Source: a bacterium
GTDB lineage: Bacteria > JACRDZ01 > JAQUKH01
Direction: 5' to 3'
Length of the DNA: 51,839 nucleotides
NCBI GenBank assembly: GCA_040754625.1
Contig: JBFMCF010000122.1
Span: 1-51,839, forward strand
Below the pieces are notes generated by a model. That model was not told where the DNA came from. It was given only the letters and a program-made list of their open reading frames with translations, and did no database searches. Shown piece after piece: positions 44,817 to 51,839 of the stretch. Each line of letters begins with the position of its first letter. Positions within the stretch are counted from its first letter, which is position 1. A program made the position numbers and the translations under genes.

Positions 44817-45857
44817 ATGGAAAAATTAACGGATGCTTTGAAAGTGATTGAATTTAAAATTAAATTCATTACACCGCTCCTTATTCATGGAGAGAATTCA
44901 AGAGCAGATACTATTGGATTAACCGGCAAAGCATTAAGAGGATGCTGGAGATTCTGGTTCAGAGCATTAATAGGTGGGCTAATAGATAATATTGAACCAA
45001 AAAAATTGTTAGAACTTGAAAGCAAAATATTTGGGTCTGCAGATGATAAAGTTGGGGCAAAATTTAGAATTTATTTACAAGAACTCGGTCAACGAGAAAA
45101 AATCGAAGCTTATGTGGGATTTAAATATACAGAAGGCCGTAAAAGAGGAGAAGAAGCAAAATCTGAAGGTTATAAAGAAGGGATTGAATATAAAATAACA
45201 ATCATTCCAAGAAAAGAAGAATTCCCAAAAGAAATTCTTCTTTCTGCAATCTGGCTTTGGGCTAATCTTGGGGGTGTTGGGCAAAGAGCCAGAAGAGGTT
45301 TTGGATCACCTGCAATTGAATTGATTGATAAGATTGCCAATCCTTTCAAAACTGAAAATCTCGAATTACATACAAAATCAGAATTCCAAACGTCAGAAGA
45401 AATAAAAGGACATCTAACTGACGGACTAAAAAAAGTTTGGCAAATTTTTGAACAATGGATTCCTAATAATAGTGGACATAAAATTACGGGAGATATATCA
45501 AAAAATGATGAACCTGCAAATGCTAATTATTTCATTTTAAAGAGTATAAAACAGATAGGGGTTGGTAATGAGGTGTTTAGTGATTTGAAAGAGGCAATTG
45601 AAGCTATTCACGGAAATCACAATTGTGATGAGCTGGGCTGGGTAGATTTACATAATAATAAACCTTCGAAACGTATGGCTTCACCTGTTTTAACAAGATT
45701 ATACAAGGTTAATAGTGGTTTTATTCCTATTATTACTTGGTGTAACCAAAACGGTGTATTACCGAATTGCAACAGTCCAACGGGTTGTGTACAACTTTAT
45801 CTTAAGAAAGCAAAGTTTGATAATAGTAGCTGGCTTACTGGGAGTCCAAATGAGTAA
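44817..45857 (+). CDS. cmr1: Type III-B CRISPR RAMP protein Cmr1
   Basis: 346 aa from ATG 44817 (GGAAAG upstream); an upstream TTG frame lacks support. RAMP fold cues: IEFKIKFITPLLIHGENSRA at strand 1, LRGCWRFWFRALIGG, and the Gly-rich loop GGVGQRARRGFGSP. Cmr1 sits at the head of the Cmr complex and helps hold the target RNA. First gene of a six-gene operon in the standard order; overlaps cmr2 by 8 bases. Confidence 0.9.
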   Translation: MEKLTDALKVIEFKIKFITPLLIHGENSRADTIGLTGKALRGCWRFWFRALIGGLIDNIEPKKLLELESKIFGSADDKVGAKFRIYLQELGQREKIEAYVGFKYTEGRKRGEEAKSEGYKEGIEYKITIIPRKEEFPKEILLSAIWLWANLGGVGQRARRGFGSPAIELIDKIANPFKTENLELHTKSEFQTSEEIKGHLTDGLKKVWQIFEQWIPNNSGHKITGDISKNDEPANANYFILKSIKQIGVGNEVFSDLKEAIEAIHGNHNCDELGWVDLHNNKPSKRMASPVLTRLYKVNSGFIPIITWCNQNGVLPNCNSPTGCVQLYLKKAKFDNSSWLTGSPNE

Positions 45858-47748
45858 AGATATTTTTGAAAAGTTATCAAAAAAATTTGGTAATGATAAA
45901 AATCTTTATCTTTTAAATGTTTCAATCGGTCCTGTCCAAGAATTTATTAAAGAAGCAAGGAAAACAAAAGATTTATGGACAGGAAGTTACCTCTTATCTC
46001 AAATTGCATATCAAACCATGAGGCCAATCCTTGAACATTTTAATAAAGATGTATTTATTTATCCCAGGATTGAAAATTCTGCGTCCACATCTCAATTTTC
46101 AAAAGTTCCAAATCATTTTCTTGCGATAGTTGATGATGTAATTATTAGTAAATTTAAAAACAATGAAATTCAAAAACCAGTATATAAATATTGGAGTGAT
46201 TTATCAAAAAATATCTATGATTATATTGCTGAAAAAAATAATAAGAAATTTAAGTGGAATGAAAATGATTTATGGAATAAACAAATAAATGATTGTTTCC
46301 AAATCTATTGGGTAGCAAAAACAATAAAACTTAGCGATCTTAAGGGTAATTACATTGAAACACATAACAATATCCAACAGTTTATGGAAGAAAGGAAATT
46401 GACAAGGACATTCAACCAATGGGATGGAAACTCAGCTTTTAAATGTCCGCAATGCGGGCATAGGGAAATTATTGGTCCAATCAAAGATAATAAAAATTTT
46501 TGGGAGGAATTAAGGAAAGACAAAAAAATATTTTTTAAAATAAAAGAAAATGAGAAATTATGTGCAGTATGTTTGGTAAAAAGGTTTGTTGAGGACAAAA
46601 TTCCTTTTGAATCTTCAAGTGATATTGCTTCAAAAAATTTTAAAGATTTTCTTATAGGAAAGAAAATCGATGAGGAAATTAATAATTTTTTAACCAACAT
46701 AAAAAAGCTTTTTGAAATATTGAATATTGAAAAAATAAATTCCATTAGCGAAATACCCGGGGACTGGCTTTATGAAGAAAGGTTCAACTTTAAAAAATTG
46801 GAAAAAGAATTTCCACATGTGCGCAATACAAAAATTATAGATACATTAAAAGCATTAAAAGAAAATTTAAAAGAATCAAAAGAAAAGTATAAAATATCTC
46901 CTCAAAAATATTACGTCTTACTGATGATGGATGGAGACAAAATAGGGGACTTAATGTCGCGTAAAGATATTTATGGCCAAATAGCTTGCAGTGATGCAAT
47001 TGGTGAATTGGGAAACAAAATATTACCGGATATAATTTATAGATGGGGTGGCTATCCAGTTTACTCAGGCGGAGACGATCTTCTCGCTTTTGGCCCTATA
47101 GAAAAATCGATCTCCACTGCTTTTAAATTACAAAAGTCCTTTAGTGAAAAATTAGAAACGACATGCAGTATAAGTCTTGTAATCGTTCATTATCAGGATT
47201 CTTTGCGAAGAGCGATGGAAGAATGCAGGCAATCTCTCGAAAGTGCAAAAGAGCATTATGGACGAAATTCTCTCTGTATAACCTTAATGCTTTCTTCGGG
47301 AACACTTACAAGTGGCGGATGCAAATGGTATTTACCAATTTATGATTTTTCTGTTGGATTTACAGATTTTATGAATAATTTAATAAAATGGATGGGCAAG
47401 GAAAAAGATGGACTTAGTTCAAGCTTTATATATGATATATTAAAAGAATTGCCTGCTTTTTATAAATTTCATAAAAATATTCAACCTTATTTTTCAATTG
47501 AAATGTTTGAATCAGAAATCACCAGACTTTTAGACCGCCATATTCCAGAAGAGTCTTTTTTTAAAACGGCTCCGGATTACAAAAAAAAATCTGAAATATT
47601 TGTGAAAATTATTTCTTCGTTGGGAGACCCAAAATATATTAATAAGTTTAATGGCTGGAGAACAGATATTATCGATACTAAAGACAATTTGGAATCCATA
47701 CTTAGAATTTGTGCATTCCTTAATCGTGAAGGTTTAAAGGAGATATAA
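45850..47748 (+). CDS. cmr2: Type III-B Cas10 (Cmr2) with intact GGDD, no HD domain
   Basis: 632 aa from ATG 45850. Starts LNVSIGPVQEFIKEARKTKDLWTGSYLLS, the Cmr2 opening. Zinc finger C199-PQ-C202 and C238-AV-C241. First palm motif MMDGDKIGDLM (about 359-369) and cyclase motif Y-SGGDD with GGDD at 407-410 are intact. No HD dipeptide is present and no N-terminal HD domain precedes the opening, so no DNase is expected. I infer a cyclic-oligoadenylate-producing Cas10 that works through the CARF gene downstream. Confidence 0.92.
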   Translation: MSKDIFEKLSKKFGNDKNLYLLNVSIGPVQEFIKEARKTKDLWTGSYLLSQIAYQTMRPILEHFNKDVFIYPRIENSASTSQFSKVPNHFLAIVDDVIISKFKNNEIQKPVYKYWSDLSKNIYDYIAEKNNKKFKWNENDLWNKQINDCFQIYWVAKTIKLSDLKGNYIETHNNIQQFMEERKLTRTFNQWDGNSAFKCPQCGHREIIGPIKDNKNFWEELRKDKKIFFKIKENEKLCAVCLVKRFVEDKIPFESSSDIASKNFKDFLIGKKIDEEINNFLTNIKKLFEILNIEKINSISEIPGDWLYEERFNFKKLEKEFPHVRNTKIIDTLKALKENLKESKEKYKISPQKYYVLLMMDGDKIGDLMSRKDIYGQIACSDAIGELGNKILPDIIYRWGGYPVYSGGDDLLAFGPIEKSISTAFKLQKSFSEKLETTCSISLVIVHYQDSLRRAMEECRQSLESAKEHYGRNSLCITLMLSSGTLTSGGCKWYLPIYDFSVGFTDFMNNLIKWMGKEKDGLSSSFIYDILKELPAFYKFHKNIQPYFSIEMFESEITRLLDRHIPEESFFKTAPDYKKKSEIFVKIISSLGDPKYINKFNGWRTDIIDTKDNLESILRICAFLNREGLKEI

Positions 47749-47750
47749 AA

Positions 47751-48890
47751 ATGTCTTTATATGTTTACATTGAACCGCGGGACACCGTTTTTTTTAGGGA
47801 TAATCGTCCTTTTGATGCTGGAGTAGACACAATTGCTGAATCAATAATCCCCTCTCCATTAACTCTGTTTGGAGTAATTGGAAACTATTATCTCGATATT
47901 AATGGAATATCATTAAAGGATTTTAAAGATAACGGTAATACTAAACTTGGCAACTATGATCCTGAGCTTAAGAATACCCGTTTAAAAATTAAAGGCCCGT
48001 TTTTTGAATATGATGAAAAAGTATATTTATCGACACCGGCCAATATATGGGCATCGGGAGCAGAGTCTTATGTTTTAAAACCAAGGGATAGAAATAATTT
48101 AGAGTGGGATATCACTCAGCCTGATTTGCAGTCACTGGAAATTCCAAGATTCGGATATGGAATCCAACCTGAAACATTGGGAGGCTTTCTTTCTTTAGAA
48201 GGTATTCGTCAATATTTATCTATGGATGAGATTGATATATATAATAATGGGAAGAAAGAAGAAGATTTATTTATAAAAGAAAATCGATATGGTCACCAAC
48301 TAAACGATTTTTCCCAAACTGTAGAGGAAGGACAGTTATATTCGGCAAGACATATTAGATTTAAGGATAGCTTATCTAATAAAAAAATTAATAAAACTAA
48401 GTTTATGCTTGTAGTAGACGGACTTGAGGGATCAGATTTTACAGAAAAGGTGACACGCGTTGGTGGTGAAGGTAAATTAACAGGAATTTATACTGAAGAA
48501 AAAAATGAAAAATTAATTCCTGATAACAACAGAGTGTTAGAAAAAATAAAAAAAGGGAAAAAATTTCTGTTGTATTTTATTACGCCAGCTATATTTAAGG
48601 AAGGATGGGATAGAAATTGGCCGGTTGAATTTAAAGATACAAAAATGGTTGGAGCATGTGTCAATAAACCTGTTTTTATTAGCGGTTGGCAGAAAAGTGG
48701 AAAGGGAATGAAAGGGAATCCTCGTTCGTTATTTAAAACGGTTCCAGCAGGCAGTGTTTATTTTTTTAAAGCCGACACTTGGGATGACAATAGTTTCCAA
48801 GCTTTATATGAAAAATATAATTTTAGAGAAAGTCTTTCGGATTTTTATCCTTGTGCTGGTTTTGGAACAGCTCTTATTGGAGCATGGTAA
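47751..48890 (+). CDS. cmr3: Type III-B CRISPR protein Cmr3
   Basis: 379 aa. Family opening YVYIEPRDTVFFRDNRPFDAG, then IIPSPLTLFGVIGNYYL and the closing Gly-rich segment CAGFGTALIGAW. Cmr3 pairs with Cas10 at the base of the complex and binds the crRNA 5' handle. It begins 2 bases after the cmr2 stop with AAAGGAG upstream. Confidence 0.9.
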   Translation: MSLYVYIEPRDTVFFRDNRPFDAGVDTIAESIIPSPLTLFGVIGNYYLDINGISLKDFKDNGNTKLGNYDPELKNTRLKIKGPFFEYDEKVYLSTPANIWASGAESYVLKPRDRNNLEWDITQPDLQSLEIPRFGYGIQPETLGGFLSLEGIRQYLSMDEIDIYNNGKKEEDLFIKENRYGHQLNDFSQTVEEGQLYSARHIRFKDSLSNKKINKTKFMLVVDGLEGSDFTEKVTRVGGEGKLTGIYTEEKNEKLIPDNNRVLEKIKKGKKFLLYFITPAIFKEGWDRNWPVEFKDTKMVGACVNKPVFISGWQKSGKGMKGNPRSLFKTVPAGSVYFFKADTWDDNSFQALYEKYNFRESLSDFYPCAGFGTALIGAW

Positions 48891-48911
48891 GAATCAAAAG
48901 GAGAAAAGAAT

Positions 48912-49895
48912 ATGGCAAAATATGGTTTAATGTTTATCAGTGCGATAACCCCATTAAATAATGGGTCAGGAGAAGGTTTGGGAATAGTTGATAATCCTGT
49001 AATAAGAGAGAGGACAACGCAATTTCCAATTATTCAATCTTCATCTATTAAAGGTGTATTAAGAGATAAATTTGGTGAAGACGCCTCCCCTGAGGTCCGG
49101 GTGCTATTTGGGCCGCCATCTGGTCAAGGTGATTCCCATGCAGGAGCTGTCTGTATAAGTGATGCCCAAATTATTGCTTTTCCAATTAGGTCTCTAAAGG
49201 GCGCTTTTGTATGGGCTACATCACCACTGACGCTTTATAGATTTTGGCGTAATGTTGAAATGTCAGGATTTAATTCTACATTTCCAAAGCTAAAAAATCT
49301 CATCGACAAGATTAATAGTTCTTTTAATAATTTAGATAGTGTTGTATTATGCCCATCGGGAAAAAATTATTTAGAAATTAGTAGTAAAATAATTCTTGAG
49401 GAGTTTCCTAAAACCATACGAAATTCCCCTGATTTGGCGTCATTATTGGAGAATTTTGCTAAGGAAATTGGCCTAAAAATTTTTACCCCTGTTGATACAT
49501 TTTTAAAGGACGAATTTGAAAAGAAACTTGTTTTACTTACCGAGGATTCATTTCGATATTTCGTTTCAAATGCCACGGAGATAATGCCCAATATAAAAAT
49601 TAACGAAAAAGGGACAACGGAAAAGGGTTCGTTAAGGTATACAGAATTTCTTCCATCAGAAACTATTCTCTATAGTTTAATGTCTTATGAGAATCCAAAA
49701 CTGCCAGTTGATGAACCTGATGTTTTAAAAAAAATCGAAAATATTGAAATTAAAAAGAGTGATAATTCCGTTTGGAAGTTTGAAAGTAAAGATGTTTTTG
49801 TGGAAGCTTTATTTGAACAAAAAATACCGGATATTATTCAGGTTGGCAGTGACGAAACAACAGGTAAAGGAATTGTTAAATTGAAATTAATTTAA
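48912..49895 (+). CDS. cmr4: Type III-B backbone RAMP protein Cmr4
   Basis: 327 aa. RAMP pattern TPLNNGSGEGLGIVDNPVIRERTTQFPIIQSSSIKGVLR; the Asp in VDNP is the likely target-RNA cleavage residue of Cmr4/Csm3 proteins. The usual His in 'LHxG' is replaced by Asn (NNGSG). C-terminal Gly-rich GSDETTGKGIVKLKL. Several copies line the crRNA in the complex. Good AAGGAG before the ATG. Confidence 0.9.
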   Translation: MAKYGLMFISAITPLNNGSGEGLGIVDNPVIRERTTQFPIIQSSSIKGVLRDKFGEDASPEVRVLFGPPSGQGDSHAGAVCISDAQIIAFPIRSLKGAFVWATSPLTLYRFWRNVEMSGFNSTFPKLKNLIDKINSSFNNLDSVVLCPSGKNYLEISSKIILEEFPKTIRNSPDLASLLENFAKEIGLKIFTPVDTFLKDEFEKKLVLLTEDSFRYFVSNATEIMPNIKINEKGTTEKGSLRYTEFLPSETILYSLMSYENPKLPVDEPDVLKKIENIEIKKSDNSVWKFESKDVFVEALFEQKIPDIIQVGSDETTGKGIVKLKLI

Positions 49896-49904
49896 GGAGA
49901 GAGC

Positions 49905-50348
49905 ATGCCAGAACAAGAAAGAAATTTAGAACATAAAAGAGCAGAATATGCTTTTAAATGTATTTCTGAAATTATTGAATTAAAAAATCCAAAATATGAA
50001 GCACAGTACAGAAGTGTTGCGCTTTCGTCCGGGGTGTTAATTCAAAAGTCAGGTCTTATGCAGGCATTGGCTTTTTATATAAGCAAAAAAGAACATCACA
50101 AAAAGCTTGCAGAGCATATTTTAAAATGGATACAATGTCCGGGCATAAATGTTGAACTTCAATTCCAATGTCTTTTAAATATTAGTGACGAAGACATGGT
50201 TCGGAAAACAATGGAAACCCGGGATTTTATCTCATGGCTAAAGAGATTTGCTGAAGGCAGGCTCAGAAAAGAAGAAGACAATGTAATAATAACGTCAGGA
50301 AATTCTCAAGAAAAGGTTGAACAAAATGTCAATAATACCGGGTTGTAA
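49905..50348 (+). CDS. cmr5: Type III-B small subunit Cmr5
   Basis: 147 aa, nearly all helical, as expected for the small subunit that lines the target RNA. Pattern RAEYAFKCISEIIE, YRSVALSSGVLIQKSGLMQALAFYISK and LAEHILKWI fit Cmr5. AAGGAGAG precedes the ATG. A C-terminal tail of about 25 residues (EEDNVIITSGNSQEK...) is longer and more polar than the core. Overlaps cmr6. Confidence 0.87.
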   Translation: MPEQERNLEHKRAEYAFKCISEIIELKNPKYEAQYRSVALSSGVLIQKSGLMQALAFYISKKEHHKKLAEHILKWIQCPGINVELQFQCLLNISDEDMVRKTMETRDFISWLKRFAEGRLRKEEDNVIITSGNSQEKVEQNVNNTGL

Positions 50349-51129
50349 GTGGATAAAAGAGAATACAACAACTTTAAATAGAATTATACAGGATGTATCG
50401 GAAAATAAAGTTAATGCTTCCCTGATACTTGACAAATTTATCACATGGGAATCAATTGATTTTAATAAAAAACGTTCTGAACTACTCGATAAAAAATCAA
50501 ATTTCAAAAAAATAAAACCAATTATAAATAAAACCGACGATTATGAACAATTCAAAGGTAGAAAGAATTTGCTGCCCGGTTTGATTAAATTTATTTTAGT
50601 TGCTGAAACGTGTCTGATCGTTAATCATGGCGGGGAATCTGTTTTAGATAATTCGATAGCAATTCATCCGTATTACGGATTTCCTGTAATACCAGCCTCT
50701 GCCATAAAGGGTGTTACAAGGCATTTTTGTGGGAAAGAATTTAAACACCTATCGGAAGATGAAATTTTAAAGATATTCGGTAATAATCCCGGTCATAAAA
50801 ATGCAAACGAAGGAAGTGTAGTATTTCTTGACGCCTGGCCGGTAAAATCAGATAATCCATATGAATTGGATATTTTTACACCTCATTATCAGGAATATTA
50901 TAATGGTAATGACCATCCTAAAGATAATCAAAGCCCTATTCCAATACCCTTTTTGTCTGTTAAAAAAGACATTGAATTTGAGTTTGCAATTGCACCTTCG
51001 TCAAATTGCAAGGAACTAGAAGTGAATGAATTTTTAAATGAAGTGAAAGAATTAATAATACAGGCTCTTACCACTTTTGGTATAGGAGCAAAAACAGGCT
51101 CAAACTATGGATATTTTGAAAGGAGATGA
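50326..51129 (+). CDS. cmr6: Type III-B CRISPR RAMP protein Cmr6
   Basis: About 267 aa from ATG 50326 (AAGG upstream); TTG 50317 is possible. RAMP cues: LVAETCLIVNHGGESVLDNSIAIHPYYGFPVIPASAIKGVTRHFC, EGSVVFLDAWPV, and C-terminal FGIGAKTGSNYGYF. Cmr6 caps the backbone near Cmr1. It overlaps cmr5 by 23 bases and is followed by the CARF gene after 5 bases. Confidence 0.88.
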   Translation: MSIIPGCKWIKENTTTLNRIIQDVSENKVNASLILDKFITWESIDFNKKRSELLDKKSNFKKIKPIINKTDDYEQFKGRKNLLPGLIKFILVAETCLIVNHGGESVLDNSIAIHPYYGFPVIPASAIKGVTRHFCGKEFKHLSEDEILKIFGNNPGHKNANEGSVVFLDAWPVKSDNPYELDIFTPHYQEYYNGNDHPKDNQSPIPIPFLSVKKDIEFEFAIAPSSNCKELEVNEFLNEVKELIIQALTTFGIGAKTGSNYGYFERR

Positions 51130-51134
51130 ATATT

Positions 51135-51839
51135 ATGTCAAGAATAATCATAACAACATGTGGAACAAGCCTCTATAAATCAAGCTGTTGGAAATGGAAT
51201 AGTCTTAATAATATTCCCATATCAACTTTGAATTCCGAACCTAAAAGATTGAGAGATAGGCAGTTTAAATGTGAAGAGGCAATTATTCAAGCACAAAACA
51301 GTGATAAAAGCGGTAAAATCCTTGCTGAAACTTTTGATAAAAGCTCATGGGATGATTTAGGCAGATTAAGAGATCTGCCGGCAGAATTAGCATCTTTGAG
51401 AGTTATTCAGAATTTTTGTGAAAAAAACGGGAAGCCATTAAATAATACTGATAAATTGTATCTATTATATGCAGATAATGAAGAGGCTCAATATTGTGCA
51501 AATATTTTACATAAAGTTCTGATTGATTTTAACCTGTTAAATAACATTGTTATAGAGACACCATGGAAAATAGAAGATCTTGACCCTAAAGATATTGGTA
51601 GGTTTCAAACATCAATTAAAAGTTTTTGGGAAAAACTAATTAAAATAATGCCGGATAATTCGGGCAATAGATATTATTTAAATCTAACCGGAGGTTATAA
51701 ATCTACTGTTATCCTAAGTTCCGCAGTTTTAAAATCAAGCTTCTTATTTTTCAAGGGGTTGCGGGTTTTACCCCCTCAAATTCTGCACTACATTTTGTAT
51801 AAAAACCGGACGATTAGGGATCTTTATTCCCAGCCTTGC
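51135..51839 (+). CDS. CARF-domain protein (Csm6/Csx1-related), cut by window end
   Basis: 235 codons open at the window edge. Starts IIITTCGTSLY, the ligand-binding strand of CARF domains; LRDLPAELASLRVI and YYLNLTGGYKSTVILSSAVLKSS (about 187-209) complete the fold. ATG has AGGAG upstream, within the Cmr operon. It would bind cyclic oligoadenylate made by Cas10. After SSF the sequence (LFFKGLRVLPPQILHYILYK...) no longer resembles the family continuation and the DNA becomes richer in GC; this may be an insertion or assembly artefact. The effector domain is not visible. Confidence 0.75.
   Translation, partial: MSRIIITTCGTSLYKSSCWKWNSLNNIPISTLNSEPKRLRDRQFKCEEAIIQAQNSDKSGKILAETFDKSSWDDLGRLRDLPAELASLRVIQNFCEKNGKPLNNTDKLYLLYADNEEAQYCANILHKVLIDFNLLNNIVIETPWKIEDLDPKDIGRFQTSIKSFWEKLIKIMPDNSGNRYYLNLTGGYKSTVILSSAVLKSSFLFFKGLRVLPPQILHYILYKNRTIRDLYSQPC

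Overview
The window looks like a chromosomal segment of an uncultivated, diderm (Gram-negative-type) bacterium. Evidence for an outer membrane and surface glycan is a Wza-like SLBB export protein, a Wzz/BY-kinase chain-length regulator, an O-antigen ligase/polymerase-like protein, a Wzx-like flippase and two GT9 (heptosyltransferase-type) glycosyltransferases. No rRNA, tRNA or other taxonomic marker is present. By eye most of the window is moderately AT-rich, while the last 7 kb is clearly more AT-rich. The style (long fused ORFs, prepilin-like proteins carrying Ig domains, a C25 peptidase, HPrK/PqqD/NTP_transf_5 genes) resembles candidate phyla such as Omnitrophota-like groups, but I cannot assign a lineage.

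Layout. 1-5.6 kb: a PIN-PhoH ATPase on the minus strand, two small nucleotidyltransferase-type toxin-antitoxin-like modules (one decayed), a fused binding-protein/permease plus ATPase for polar amino acid uptake, and small DUF2141 and DUF167 proteins. 5.6-7.3 kb: an ABC-2 exporter with ATPase and permease in one chain and an inverted repeat inside the linker. 7.4-13.2 kb: three prepilin/PilX-like genes and a small membrane protein. 13.2-22.1 kb: a degenerate HD-GYP-like protein, an NTP_transf_5 protein, then a tightly coupled series of C25 peptidase, radical SAM/SPASM, a 52-aa Cys-containing peptide, SipW/S26-like peptidase, HPrK-like ATPase and PqqD. This last group looks like a peptide-maturation (RiPP-like) operon. 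22.1-44.6 kb: an exopolysaccharide/O-antigen-type locus: ExeA-like ATPase, Wzz-kinase, Wzy, Wzx, glycosyltransferases, methyltransferases, acyltransferase, DegT aminotransferase, radical SAM, WbqC, PIG-L deacetylase and a WecA/MraY-type initiating transferase, with the SLBB exporter facing the others on the minus strand.

44.8-51.8 kb: a complete type III-B CRISPR-Cas effector operon, cmr1 to cmr6 in order. Its Cas10 has an intact GGDD cyclase motif and no HD nuclease motif. It is followed by a CARF-domain gene that runs off the window. No CRISPR array or adaptation gene is visible.

The signal best worth following that is not a gene is a family of large imperfect hairpins in the gaps of the polysaccharide locus. 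Two copies (30634-30825 and 39878-40057) share a conserved core and keep base pairing through compensatory changes. In copy 1 and in a core-less relative at 23000-23047, the arm mismatches are all G-U compatible on the minus strand. A different 247-bp multi-hairpin structure closed by a perfect 27-bp inverted repeat lies between the converging genes at 42.8-43.1 kb. A GIY-YIG gene at 40.1-40.4 kb is bounded exactly by a 12-bp inverted repeat.
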